NCBI RefSeq assembly: GCF_024498255.1
Contig: NZ_CP101808.1
Coordinates: forward strand, 186,001 to 250,000
Origin: Mycoplasmopsis equigenitalium
GTDB taxonomy: Bacteria > Bacillota_I > Bacilli_A > Mycoplasmatales > Metamycoplasmataceae
DNA length: 64,000 nucleotides
Direction of reading: 5' to 3'
The notes below the pieces were generated by a model. It was not told the DNA's origin, ran no database searches, and saw only the letters and a list, made by a program, of their open reading frames with translations. Position 1 is the first letter of the stretch. Each line of letters starts with the position of its first letter. Shown here in pieces: positions 53,764 through 64,000 of this stretch. Position numbers and translations under genes: made by a program.

Positions 53764-54749
53764 ATTAAAACTCCTATAACTATTGCTAATATTAAAACTA
53801 CAAATAAAATAGCACAAATAATAAAAGCGGGTGTTGTAATAACAGAAGATGCGGTTTTCTTAGGTCGAAGATTATTTGGGTTAAGTAGTGGTTCATTTAC
53901 CCGACGATCATTTAAACATGTTTGTAAATCTTTTGCAAATTCAAGCATCGTGCTGTAGCGTGATTTTGGATTACGCGCTGTTGCACGAGCGATTACGTTT
54001 GCAAGTCCATTCGAACTTGTTGGTAGCGTTTTTTTGATGCTTGGAATTGATTGGTGTTTAATTTGTGAAATGATTTCTCGGTTGTCATTTCGTTGTGATT
54101 TGTAAGGTAATTTACCACACACCATTTCGTATAAAAGCAGACCTAAAGCATAGATGTCAGACTGAACTGTAGCCGCTTCTCCGTTAACTAATTCTGGCGC
54201 GATTCATGATGGGCTGCCGATAATGTAGTTGATTTTCGTGACACGGCTCGAGTCTTTTCTTAATGAAATTCCCAGGTCAATGATCTTAGGATTATCATAT
54301 TTATCAATCATAATATTGGAACTTTTAATATCGCGATGGATAATTCCGTTCCGGTGTATTTCACTAAAACCATGACATAGTTTTATAGCAATATCTACTG
54401 CTAAACGTTCTCTAATTCGACCCATTGATTTAATTTTTTCTGACAAAATTTTGCCATCAATAAATTCAACAAGCATAAACTGTGAACCATCACGTAACTT
54501 TTCGGCATAGTTAAGTGATGATTCGTAAAAACGACAAACATAGGGCGAGTTTACAAGGCGATGACTATTGACTTCATTGTAAAAACGTTGCGAAATAGTA
54601 AAACTATCATCTTTACGATTACTTTGTTTTATTAGTTTTAGGGCGTAGAGATTTTTGTCATTCGAATTTACTCTTTTCACTTTGTAAACGCGAGCCATCC
54701 CGCCTTTACCGATTTCCTTTACAACTTTATATAAATCCCATCAATTCAT
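53745..54749 (-). CDS. Ser/Thr protein kinase (PknB/PrkC type) without PASTA domains
   Basis: 334 residues. Gly-rich loop IGKGGMARVYKV, catalytic HRDIKSSNIM, metal-binding DLG (for DFG) and GSPSWIAPE (TGA Trp). The kinase domain is followed by a basic linker and one membrane helix (AFIICAILFVVLILAIVIGVLIW) with only four residues after it. The extracellular PASTA domains that sense peptidoglycan in walled relatives are absent, consistent with a wall-less cell. Starts one base from the stop of its phosphatase. Confidence 0.92.
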
Positions 54750-55484
54750 TTATATCTCCACGATGATAATTGATAAATTATCAAGTGAGTTATTACGTTT
54801 AGCAAGGTCGATTAGTTCAAGTGCTTTTTCGTGTAAATCTTTTTGTCGACTTTTAAGAGTTTCTTCAAAAACAGGGAGGGAAACATGATCGTGAATTCCG
54901 TCTGATGTTAAAACAACAAGTTTTGATTCTTTACTTGGCTCAACGATAAACACTTCCATTTGTGTACGCTTGGTTGGACCAAGTGCTGAAACAAGTCCTT
55001 TGGCATTTGGTAGTTTACTTGCCTTGCGGAGAGAGTAATTAAATTCGTGAATGTAGTAGTTTTGAAGGTTGTGGTCATAAGTAATTTGTTTGAGGTTGTT
55101 ACCAAAAACATAGGTGCGTGAGTCACCAATATTAATAATATAAATATACTTAGTTTTGTGGTTAATGATGGCAGCGGTTAATGTTGTTCCCATATCTTTA
55201 AACAATTCATTTTGTTGCGTTTTAAGCATCATTAAATCTTTAGCTTTTTTAACAGCAATATAAAATCAATTTTGAATGTCGTTTTGGTCGGTTCATTCTA
55301 CATTGTAGTTTGCAAATTCTTTTTCAAAAGCTAAAACAACAAGGCTTGATGCCTCTTTTCCACCGTAGTGGCCACCCATTCCATCACACAAAATAGCTAA
55401 TGTGATGTGTTCTTTGTCTCAAACCCCAACCTTATCTTGGTTTTCGTTTCTGACTAATCCAATATCTGAAGCATATGTGTGCAT
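54750..55484 (-). CDS. PP2C-family Ser/Thr phosphatase (PrpC/Stp)
   Basis: 244 residues. Partner of the adjacent kinase. N-terminal SDIGLVRNENQDKVGV, metal-binding LCDGMGGHYGGKEAS, GDSRTYVF and VLTSDGIHDHV with LDNLSIIIVEI. Reads through three TGA Trp codons near the N-terminus. GGAAGGAAG precedes the ATG, which overlaps the gmk stop. Same gene order (phosphatase, kinase, rsgA, rpe) as in Bacillus. Confidence 0.93.
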
Positions 55485-56065
55485 TACTCTTCCTTCCCGT
55501 GACTTAAAATAATTTTTTCAATTTCAGTAGCTGCTTGTTCTGGTGTATGGTTAATAACATGATATTGAAAAATGATTGATTCTCCAATTTCTTTTTTTGC
55601 TTTTTCAAGGCGTTGAAGAATAACCTCATCTGTTTCGGTATTACGTCCCCGAATGCGGCGTTCAAGTTCTTTCATATCTGGCGCATGTAAAAAAATCGTA
55701 ATTAAATCGAAATCGCCGGTTGCATTATTAATATCAATAACTTGTTTAGCGCCATTGGTTTCGATTTCTAGAAAAGGAATAAAACCAGCATTTGAAATTT
55801 CTCGAATTTGTGATTTAAGTGTTCCGTAGTAATTTTCAAAATGTTTACTTCATTCTAAAAATTCGTTATTTTTGATTTTCTTCTTAAAATCTTCTTGCGA
55901 AATAAAGAAATAATGAACACCATTTTTTTCCCGATCGCGGGGACTGCGACTAGTCGCAGAAACCGAAAGTTTTAATTTTAATTCAGGTTTTTTGAATAAA
56001 ATAGACTCAATTGTCCCTTTTCCTACGCCACTAGGGCCGCAAAATACTACTACTTTTCTCGTCAT
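55484..56065 (-). CDS. gmk: Guanylate kinase
   Basis: 193 residues. Phosphorylates GMP to GDP. P-loop FCGPSGVGKGTI (about residue 9), GMP-binding SVSATSRSPRDREKNGVHYFF, and the lid region RIRGRNTETDEVI. One TGA Trp. First gene of the gmk-PP2C-pknB-rsgA-rpe cluster; each junction overlaps or abuts. Confidence 0.95.
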
Positions 56066-56128
56066 AATCTTATTACTAATTATATATTTATAATTTAATA
56101 TTGCTTATTAAAATTGCATTTTTAGTTT

Positions 56129-56134
56129 TATAAT
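56129..56134 (+). promoter_or_regulatory. -10 box of trmB
   Basis: TATAAT, then ATTGCA, then ATG. Leaderless arrangement, divergent from gmk. Confidence 0.5.
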
Positions 56135-56140
56135 ATTGCA

Positions 56141-56776
56141 ATGAGATTACGAAATAACCCAGAAGCGCAAACAATTTTGGAAAATAGTGGTTTTTTAATC
56201 AAAGAGTTTCCCATTGTTTTAAATAAAAACGACGTGATTGAATTAGGGGCAGGAAAAGGCGAGATGATTGCTAAACTTGCTTTAGCAAACCAAAACCAAA
56301 TGTTCTATGCAGTTGAAAAATACCATACAGTTGCTCTACAAATTTTGAAGAAAATAAAGGAATTTAATCTTAAAAATTTATGAATTGTGTGCGAGGATAT
56401 TGATCGACTTGAAGAAATATTTAGTGGTAAAGTATCCTTAATTTGGATCACTTTTAGTGACCCGTGACCTAAAAAACGACATGCAAAACGACGCTTAACA
56501 CATCCATATTTTTTAGAAAAATATGAAAAACTATTACTTAGTGATGGTATTATTAAGTTCAAGACAGATAATGATGGTTTGTTTGAATTTAGCATTAATT
56601 CGTTAAAGGGGTATAATTGTGATATCTTATTTATGACAAAAGATCTTCACACTTCGGATCGTTCCGAAGGCAATATTATGACAGAATATGAAAAGAAATG
56701 ATCGTCATTAAATAAAAACATTAATTATGTTGAATTCAAATTCAAACAAGAAGGAGAAAAAAATGGAAATCATTAA
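56141..56776 (+). CDS. trmB: tRNA (guanine-46 N7)-methyltransferase
   Basis: 211 residues. SAM-binding IELGAGKGEMIA (about residue 31), AVEKYHTVALQ, and the family signature FSDPWPKKRHAKRRL with HPYFL (about residue 107). Three TGA Trp codons. The 3' end overlaps nagB by 14 bases, with nagB starting inside its last codons. Confidence 0.94.
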
Positions 56777-57473
56777 AGTCAAAGATTATAAGGAAATGTC
56801 GAAACAAGCGGCAAAGATTTTAATTGAGCAAATTACATTCAAACAAAATTCTAGTGTGTGTTTTGCAACTGGTTCAACACCAATTGGAATGTATAAAGAA
56901 TTAATTAAAAGTAAAACTGATTTTTCAGAAATACAAACTTTTAATCTTGATGAGTACATCGGTTTAGAACAAACTCACCCACAATCATATTTTTATTTTA
57001 TGCAAGAAAATCTTTTCAAGCATATCAATGTTAAACCAGAAAAGATTAATTTTCCACTTGGAACAGGTGATATAGCTAAAAATATAGCTACCTATAATAA
57101 ACTTTTACACGATAATGCGCCACTTGATTTTGTGATTTTGGGGATTGGGGAAAATGGCCACATCGCCTTTAACGAACCAGGGTGTTCATTCGAAGATGAA
57201 ACACGTGAAGTGAAATTAACTAAAAATACAATTGAAGCAAACTCGCGTTTTTTCAAAAGTATGAATGAAGTTCCTAAAACAGCGGTTTCAATGGGAATCA
57301 AATCAATTTTAAATTCAAAGAAAATTATTTTATTAGCTTCGGGAGTTAAAAAAGCACAAGCAATTTACGAAACAGTTAAAGGGCAATATACTAACGCATG
57401 TCCAGCATCATCATTGCAATTACACGGAAATGTAACAATTATTGTTGATGAAGAAGCGGGTTCGAAAATTTAA
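56763..57473 (+). CDS. nagB: Glucosamine-6-phosphate deaminase
   Basis: 236 residues. Converts glucosamine 6-phosphate to fructose 6-phosphate and ammonia. CFATGSTPIGMYKELI (phosphate loop), FNLDEYIGLEQTHPQSY and the catalytic block LGIGENGHIAFNEPG are intact. AAGGAG precedes the ATG at 56763. Suggests use of amino sugars as carbon source. Confidence 0.95.
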   Translation: MEIIKVKDYKEMSKQAAKILIEQITFKQNSSVCFATGSTPIGMYKELIKSKTDFSEIQTFNLDEYIGLEQTHPQSYFYFMQENLFKHINVKPEKINFPLGTGDIAKNIATYNKLLHDNAPLDFVILGIGENGHIAFNEPGCSFEDETREVKLTKNTIEANSRFFKSMNEVPKTAVSMGIKSILNSKKIILLASGVKKAQAIYETVKGQYTNACPASSLQLHGNVTIIVDEEAGSKI

Positions 57474-57504
57474 GAAAAACAGCACGTCTGGTGCTGTTTT
57501 TAAA
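57474..57504 (+). terminator. Terminator of trmB-nagB
   Basis: AAAAACAGCAC pairs with GTGCTGTTTTT around five bases. Confidence 0.88.
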
Positions 57505-57512
57505 TAAAAAAA

Positions 57513-57595
57513 ATGACCGCCAAACACGATCCGAGGCAATGTGGCTGCTTTGTTTCCAACCTGACCAGGTTATGCTGTAATCATTTTAGCGGCTT
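57513..57595 (-). ncRNA. ffs: Signal recognition particle RNA (small bacterial type)
   Basis: About 83 nt on the minus strand. The conserved apical domain reads CCTGGTCAGGTTGGAAACAA then AGCAGCCA, the Ffh-binding core. The ends pair (GCCGC with GCGGT), and a T run (TTTTTTTT) follows as terminator. GC-rich against an AT-rich background. A TATAAT lies six bases upstream of the predicted 5' end. Confidence 0.92.
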
Positions 57596-57599
57596 AAGT

Positions 57600-57605
57600 A
57601 TTATA
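57600..57605 (-). promoter_or_regulatory. -10 box of the SRP RNA gene
   Basis: TATAAT on the minus strand, in the 25-base gap shared with the divergent deaminase promoter (TATAGT on the plus strand). Confidence 0.6.
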
Positions 57606-57620
57606 GTATAAAATATTCAT

Positions 57621-58115
57621 ATGAAGAAAAATGTTTCACTATACTGAGATGGATATTTTATGTCACTCGCCAAAATTTCGGCAATGCGAAGTAAAGACCC
57701 AGTAACAAAGGTTGGTGCTTGTATTGTTAATGAAGATAATATTATTGTTTCGCTTGGTTATAATGGTATGCCAAAAGGAAACGATGTTGCTTTTCCTTGA
57801 GGCAAGGATGAAAATGACAAAATGAATACTAAATATTCATATGTTGTTCATGCTGAGATTAATGCTATTTTAAATACTAGAGCAAACCTTAAAAACTGCA
57901 CGTTATATGTTTCACTTTTTCCTTGCGATAATTGTGCTAAGGTTATAGCACAAACAGGAATTAAGGAAATCGTTTATCAAGAAGATAAATATCATGACAC
58001 AGTTGAGTTCGCAATTTCAAGAAAAATTTTAAAGGAAAGCAACATTCAAACTCGGAAAATAGCAATTGATACACACGTTAATGTCAGAGTGGGAGATAAG
58101 GAATATAGTAATTAA
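57621..58115 (+). CDS. Deoxycytidylate deaminase family protein
   Basis: 164 residues. Zinc deaminase motifs HAEINAIL and [10 protein letters not shown] (PCxxC) are intact, with the [12 protein letters not shown] and GYNGMPKG blocks typical of dCMP deaminases (ComEB type). It would provide dUMP for thymidylate synthesis. Two TGA Trp codons. There is no Shine-Dalgarno; a TATAGTATAAAAT element lies just upstream. Confidence 0.9.
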
Positions 58116-58126
58116 AAAATGGTGCG

Positions 58127-60103
58127 TTATTGCATCATTTTTAATAAATCTTCTTCGGTAATTATTGCTATTCCTAAAGCATTTGCTTTGTCTTTTTTGC
58201 TGCCTCCATTTTCTCCTAACAATAAATAGTTAGTTATTTTAGAAATGCTTGATGCAACTTTTCCACCATTGTCTTCGATTAATTTTTTATAGTATTCACG
58301 AGGATTTGATAAGGTTCCACTAATAACAAAGGTTTGATTTTCAAAGATATTAGAAACTTTTTTATTTTGTTTATAAGTAAGGTGTTCATCAAGGAAATAA
58401 ATTAGTTTTTGATTTTTTTCATTGTTAATAAATTCAATAATTTCAGCAGCAGTTTTTGTTCCCAAATCTTTAAGTGTTGTTAAATCTTCATAGGTAAAGT
58501 TATATAAATCTGATAGTTTCGTTAAGACATTTCCAAGTGTTTTTGAAGCCTGTAATCCAACGTATTTAATACCAAGTCCATTAAGCGCTTGGTAAACAAA
58601 ACAATGCGAACTGTTTTCAATATTTTTCAAGATATTTTCAACACTTTTCTTGCCAAATCTATGTATTTTTGTAATTTCATTTTTATGGTCTTTAAGGTAG
58701 AAAATATCTTGAATATTTTTAATTAAACCAAACTCAAAGAATATTTCAAGCGCTCTTTCACCAAGTGCTTCAATATTCATTGCTTCACGCGAACAAAAGT
58801 AAATTAAGCTTCTTACTTGTTTTTCTTTACAATTTTCATTTAAACAATATTGATCAACATTTTCATCAATTTTTCCCAGTAAAGAATTGCAACTTGGGCA
58901 GTTGGTAGCAGGTGTAAAATATGTTCGATCTTTTGGCTCAACCGGCGCTATTACTCGTGGAATAATTTCCCCTGCTTTAATTACGTAAACATCATCCCCA
59001 ATATTGATTTTATTATCAGCAATATAATCATAATTGTGTAACGTTGCGGCGGAAACTGTTGTTTGGTTTAATTCAACCGGTTCTAAAACAGCGTTATATG
59101 TGATTTTCCCAGTTCGACCAACCGACGGAAAGATGTTAACAAGTTTTGTAATTGCTTTTTCAATTTCGTATTTATAAGCAATTGAATGGTGCGGAAATTT
59201 GGCAGTTTTTCCTAGTAAATCGTATTTGCTAAAATCGTTAAATTTAATTACAAGGCCATCACACTCATATGAAAAAGTATTTTTTAAGTCTTTGTAGTCG
59301 TGGATCATTTTTTCTAAAAGATTAAGATTATTTGTTTTAAAATTTCACTCCTGTGTTTTAAATTTATTTTTTTTCAAAAATGCAAAAAGTTCATCACCGT
59401 TTGCGATCCCGTGTTTTGTAGCATCGGGAATAAAATACATAATTGCCTGTAATTTTCGTTCCTTAACATTACTTGATTCGAGTTGTCTAAGACTTCCGCT
59501 CGCGGCATTTCGAGCATTTGCGAACGGTTTTTGACCATTTGCTTTTGCGATTTTGTTAAGTGTTTCAAAATCGCTTTTACTGATAAAAACTTCGCCACGA
59601 ATTTCGATATCCTGACTATAATTAATTTTTTTTGGCACCGAATCTATTACTAAAATGTTATGGGTAACATCTTCCCCAACAACACCATTACCTCTAGTTA
59701 CGGCTTGTGTCAGTTTTCCATTTTTGTATTTTACTGAAATTGAAAGTCCATCAATTTTTGGTTCTAAGAAAAATTCTGGCTGTTCAATTTCTAATTTCTT
59801 TTTAATGTTATCAATATATTTTTTAACTTCATTGAAACTGTATGCCTTATTAAGTGAAAGCATTTGTTTATCGTGAACAACTTTTTGGAAGCGATTATCA
59901 ACACTTGCGCCAATGCGGTTTGTTGGTGAATTAGGTAGTTTGAATTCAGGAAATGCCGCTTCAAGGGCTTCGAGCTCGATAAAAGCTTCATCATACTCAA
60001 AATCTGAGACGGTCGGCGCATCTAAATCGTAATATTCTTGATTTCATTTATCAATTAAATCTGTTAATTTTTTAATTTTTTCTTTAGCTTTGTTATCGGG
60101 CAT
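58127..60103 (-). CDS. ligA: NAD+-dependent DNA ligase
   Basis: 658 residues, complete. The adenylation lysine is in EPKIDGLSI (about residue 110), preceded by the NAD-binding Ia domain (PTVSDFEYDEAF). GRTGKITYNAVLEPV belongs to the OB fold. Zinc cysteines CPSC and CLNENC follow. Helix-hairpin-helix repeats lie at about 440-560, and a C-terminal BRCT domain (FENQTFVISGTLSNPREYYK...). Seals nicks in replication and repair. TATAAT lies nine bases before the ATG. Confidence 0.96.
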
Positions 60104-60199
60104 AGTAAAAATATTATAGTTAAAAATAGATTATTATATATAATAAAGAATATATTTCATTTGAAACTTTTTTCTAGGATTAATAATATAGGAGAACTT

Positions 60200-61849
60200 A
60201 TGGCACATATTAAGATTTCATCACTCGGTGGAGTTGATGAAAACGGTAAAAATTCATACTTAATTGATATTGATAATGACTTATTTGTAATTAATGCAGG
60301 AGCAAAAATTCCCGTAAATTCAAAAAATGGAATTGATACGGTAATTCCTGATTACACTTACTTGGTTAAAAACCATAAACGTATCAAAGGGATTTTTATT
60401 ACTGACACAAAAAATGATTCATTTTCATCATTACCTTGACTTTTAATGGATATTAAAAAAGTAGATATTTATTCAAGTCCATTTAACTGTTTGATCATTA
60501 AAAACCGGATCGAAAAATATAAAATCGGTCACGCTGATTATACAATTAATAAAATTACTAAACCAGTTAAGATTGGTAAAGTTTTAGTTAAACCAATTCC
60601 GCTTGCCGGCTCTATGCCTGGACTTAATGGTTTTGACTTTGAGACTGAAGATGGCCACATTATATTTATGTTTAACTATGTTAATGCCAATTTAGGTGTT
60701 TATGGTGAAACAAATCTTGAAAATATTAAAAAATATATTGGTACAAAGAAAGTACTTGCGCTTGTTTTAGACTCGGGAAAAGCAAATATTACCGGCTATG
60801 GTCGCGACAAAATTAAGTTGCCTGCTCAGGTAGCGAAAGTTTTTGAAAAAGCCAGAGATAATCAACGGATTATTGTTGGTGCTTACGACGAGGAAATGTA
60901 TTCAATTTCTGAAATTCTTGACCTAGCAATTAAATACAAACGTCCTGTTATTACTTATGGAAAATCATATGGACAATTAATTTATTTAATTTCTAAAATT
61001 AATAAAGAACAAGAATTTCCTACTTTTATCGATTATAAAGAAGCAAATAAAACTGAAAACGCTGTGATTTTAGTTACAAGTACGGTTGAGCGTCTTTATC
61101 AAAGATTTTTGAGAATTGCCGATAAAAAAGATGTTTATTTACGATTAAAACGTAGCGATAACGTAATTATGTTAGCGCCACCAATTAATGGAATTGAGTC
61201 GCTTGCTGCCTACACATTAGATGAGGTGGCACGAATTAGTCCTAAATTAACTGATATTCCTGATAGTGAATTTCACTTACATCGTCCTTATGAAAAAGAT
61301 ATACTTGATACCGTTAATGTTCTTAATCCAACATATGTAATTCCAGTTATGGGATTGTATCGTTATATGATTGTGACGCAAAATAAAATTGTTGAAAACA
61401 CTAAACTAAAACACAACAATGTTTTAATTTCGCAAAATGGAAAAATTCATCATTTTATTAATGGTGTTTTATCAAGTAGTAAGGGTAAAATTCCAGATAT
61501 TGGCGATGCTATTATTGATGGTTTTGGAATTGGTGATGTTTCCACTGAAGTTATTAAAGAACGGGAAGTAATTGGTCAAAATGGTGTGATTGCAATTGCT
61601 TTACTATTTTCGAATGCAACTAAAGAAATTGTGGGCGATATTAATATTAATTACTATGGTGTAATTTCAAAATCACAAAAGAAAACAATAGATGAATTTA
61701 TTAAGTCGATTATCATCCAAACTTTAACAGAAGAAACATTTTTAGGAATTAAGGAAGCGCAAGAGCGAATTCGTCGAATCGTCCGTAAAAAGATTTTTAA
61801 AATCACTGATAAAGAACCAATGGTTGTGGTTACATTTTATGGCGCCTAA
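60200..61849 (+). CDS. RNase J-like protein lacking the catalytic metal ligands
   Basis: 549 residues with RNase J architecture (beta-lactamase fold, beta-CASP, C-terminal domain). The HxHxDH site is replaced: where active RNase J has THGHxDH this protein has FITDTKNDSFSSLP (about residue 69). Downstream ligands are also gone: FHLHRPYEKD where SGHA is expected, and IPVMGLYR where PVHGEYR is expected. It resembles RNase J2 subunits taken further, so it is probably a non-catalytic partner of a true RNase J. AGGAGA precedes the ATG. The two membrane-protein genes follow on the same strand. Confidence 0.82.
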
Positions 61850-61879
61850 CAAATTTAATATATAATAGGTTACGTAATT

Positions 61880-62866
61880 ATGAGAACAGAAAATAATAAA
61901 TTTCTCACTTTCATTCAAAGTGTAGTTAATAGTAGATTTGTTAAAAGTCGAATTGTCCGCTTTATCTTTTTTGTGACGCTAAGTACCTTTTTATTGGTCT
62001 CGGCAATCGGAAAAAACGTTGAAGGTTTAGGTGTATTTCACGCATATACATTCGGCATGGTCTTTGGATATACTTCGTATCTTTGATATTTCATTATGTT
62101 TAGTTATGGAATTTGACTATTAATAGAAGTAAAAGTTTCACGTCACAAACGATTTTATTATGAATTTACAGGGCGGATCAAATTCGTAAGTATTGTACTA
62201 TTTGTTTTAATGGTTGCACTATTTATCCAATTTGGTTTTGATGCACACGTTCGTAAAATGTGGTTTGGATTTGATCATGGTTTCTTTGTTAATACTAAAA
62301 AATGACACGCAACTTTTACCAATACAACAAATAGTATGTTTCCAAACACAAATATTTATGGAATGTTTTGAGCCGTTATTTATGATTTATTATGTCTAAC
62401 AGGTAGCAACATTACCCCACTTATTGTAGCTTTACTTCTTGTTGCATATTTAGTTTTAATTGGAGTTTTTAAAAAACCATTTACATTATTATTTAATAAA
62501 GAATATAAACTTTTTAATAAATGATTGGCAAACACAAAAGTTAAAAAATCAACACAAAATAAACAAAAAGTATTGAAAAATGAAGAAAATGCTATTAATG
62601 AAATCAGCCAAAAAGAGGAAGCGATTACTGAAAATAAAGTAAGCAACTTAAACGAAGAACAACTTTCAATTACTAAAGAAGTTCTAAGAACAGAAGTTGA
62701 TATTGACGATGAATCGGCAATTTCAGAAGAACCCGAAAAAAGTTATACATCCACTTTTTCATTTACTCAAGAAATTTCGAATGCGCAAAATACTGAAGAT
62801 CAATACAGCGTCGAGTTCGAATTAACAAATAATCCATTTTGAGAAAAGAAAAAGGAAAAGAAATAA
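61880..62866 (+). CDS. Membrane protein with four N-terminal helices and acidic tail
   Basis: 328 residues. Hydrophobic segments at about 26-45, 54-85, 95-118 and 165-200. From about residue 215 to the end the protein is cytosolic, Glu/Asn/Ser-rich and probably disordered. The helix layout, and the gene being followed by no motor domain, recall the membrane anchor of FtsK-type translocases, but the similarity is too weak to claim. Several TGA Trp codons. Downstream gene begins ten bases later with its own AAAGGAG. Confidence 0.65.
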
Positions 62867-62875
62867 AGGAGAGTT

Positions 62876-63919
62876 ATGAAGATAATTGAGAAAGAAAAAT
62901 TTTCAGAATTTGTAGATCAAAATTTAAAAGAAAGAATTAGAAATGATGTATCAAAATTCTGAGACACCAACACCAAGCGAAAGAAATTCTTTTTTTCTAT
63001 TTGACAATGATTTCTTTATGTTGCAATAGGCTTGGTGTCAGGTTTATTAATAGCTACAATTTCGTGGTTTGTTATTCAAAATTTTGATATTTTATTATTA
63101 TGCGTATTTATAGTTTCGTTTGTTCTTTTTTCTGGCATATTGATACTAATTGCAATTCTTAAACGAAGAAGTTACTTACACGAATTAAGGAAATTAATTA
63201 ATGAAAGAGAACTAGTTAAAGAAACATTTTGTTCTGATCCATTGATAGAACCTATTGTTCCAGAAGATGGGTTTGAAGAGTCGCGTGATATTCATGAGTT
63301 GTACGATTTTGAATTATCAAAATATGGTATTCCTTCAGATGCTATAGTATCAAAAAGCTGAGGGCACTACGAATTTAAATTAGGCTTTAAATTTGCAGAT
63401 TTTATCGAGCTAAAAATTATGCAATATCGATGAGAAGAAAGCGATGGACAACGCACTCGCGAAGTATATTGTAATGTTGGGATTTTACAACATACCATTA
63501 ATCTGAAAAATATTGATCAAGCAAATGATATTAATTATGCAATGTTTAGTAATTGAAAAACAAATATTAATCTTGAATCAAGCGAATTCAATAAGAAAGT
63601 TAAACTTAACGTTCCTGACGAAATTAAAGCAAGACTACTATTTACCCCAGTTATACAAGCAGAAATTTTAGATGGAATGAAAAATTCGCTTTTAAAACGA
63701 ATTGCTGTTCGTAAATTTGACAATGTTGTGCGTGTTACATTCGCGCCATTAAATAAAAAACATTTAATTATTGAAGGTAAAAATTTTAATGATTTAGAAT
63801 CATATGTTAAAACTACAGTGACAGATCTTAAAAGGGATGTTTATAGCATTATTGAGCTATTAAGATATTCAATTTATAACGGAAACCAAAAGAAATTTTC
63901 GTATAAATATCAAGAATAA
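62876..63919 (+). CDS. DUF3137-like membrane protein
   Basis: 347 residues. A cytosolic start of about 40 residues, two helices (about 46-95), then a soluble domain of about 240 residues. Elements consistent with DUF3137: a segment FELSKYGIPSDAIVSKSWGHYEFKLG, a central strand block, and the late LLFTPVIQAEILDGMK...LIIEG pattern. The family function is unknown. AAAGGAG precedes the ATG. Ends at a terminator shared with a convergent gene. Confidence 0.6.
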
Positions 63920-63944
63920 AAAACAGCCAAATGGCTGTTTTTAT
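63918..63944. terminator. Bidirectional terminator
   Basis: AAAACAGCC pairs with GGCTGTTTT around AAAT. Confidence 0.85.
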
Positions 63945-64000
63945 ATTCCTAAATAATCTTTTAAAATTTTGCGTTTTGACGAATTGTTTTTAAGTTTTCT
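63941..64000 (-). CDS. 3' end of an unidentified gene (partial)
   Basis: The last 19 codons of a minus-strand frame entering from beyond the window end, finishing KILKDYLGI and TAA. It is basic and convergent to the DUF3137-like gene, with its stop at the edge of the shared terminator. Too short to identify. Confidence 0.5.
   Translation of the reverse strand, partial: RKLKNNSSKRKILKDYLGI

Overview
The window is about 64 kb of a small, AT-rich Mollicutes chromosome. UGA reads as tryptophan throughout: nearly every conserved gene (uvrC, uvrA, valS, tyrS, ligA, mnmG and others) is a full-length frame only if TGA is sense. A tRNA-Trp with anticodon CCA lies at 311-384. There is no sign of cell-wall synthesis, and there are lipobox-type lipoproteins and Lipoprotein_17-type surface repeats. 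A p37/p29/p69-type transporter and a tmRNA tag starting GNQEKEE (recalled as similar to the M. pulmonis tag) suggest the hominis group of mycoplasmas. I cannot fix the species from sequence alone.

Layout. 0.3-10.3 kb is housekeeping: tRNA-Trp, uvrC, a YitT-like membrane protein, rsmD and def (divergent), deoB, a triple-DUF2188 protein, yebC, nadE, mnmG and rlmH. 10.4-14.3 kb holds a folate-type ECF S component, a 700-residue protein of unknown function and a lipoprotein. 14.4-26.7 kb carries valS-folD, then trxB, lgt, hprK and uvrA on the minus strand, then an alcohol dehydrogenase, a RluD-type pseudouridine synthase, a small membrane protein and rpsO.

26.9-35.0 kb is an unstable accessory island. 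It holds a very large decayed surface protein, a 1.14-kb tandem duplication, three copies of a heptad-repeat coiled-coil gene (one intact) and a broken leucine-rich-repeat lipoprotein. Nearly all lesions there are single-base changes in homopolymer runs or new stop codons.

35.1-39.0 kb is a TPP riboswitch driving a p37-p29-p69-type thiamine/TPP ABC transporter. 39.0-46.3 kb has tyrS, an ABC-F protein, an Abi_2 family protein, a GC-rich candidate small RNA divergent from smpB, small membrane proteins, the tmRNA gene, and a tail-anchored protein beside a lipoprotein. 46.3-50.5 kb is rpmE, rpsD, an EzrA-like protein, thiI and rnhB. 50.5-56.1 kb is mutM, a HAD phosphatase, and the rpe-rsgA-pknB-PP2C-gmk cluster on the minus strand. 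56.1-64 kb is trmB-nagB, SRP RNA, a dCMP-deaminase-like gene, ligA, a RNase J homologue that has lost its metal-binding residues, two membrane proteins and the 3' end of another gene.

Genes are tightly packed and often overlap by 1-40 bases (mnmG/rlmH, valS/folD, hprK/lgt, p37/p29/p69, trmB/nagB, rpe/rsgA). Convergent genes commonly share a hairpin terminator that contains a stop codon. Many genes have a TANAAT box only 6-7 bases before the ATG and no Shine-Dalgarno, so their mRNAs are probably leaderless. Genes inside operons have AGGAG-type sites.
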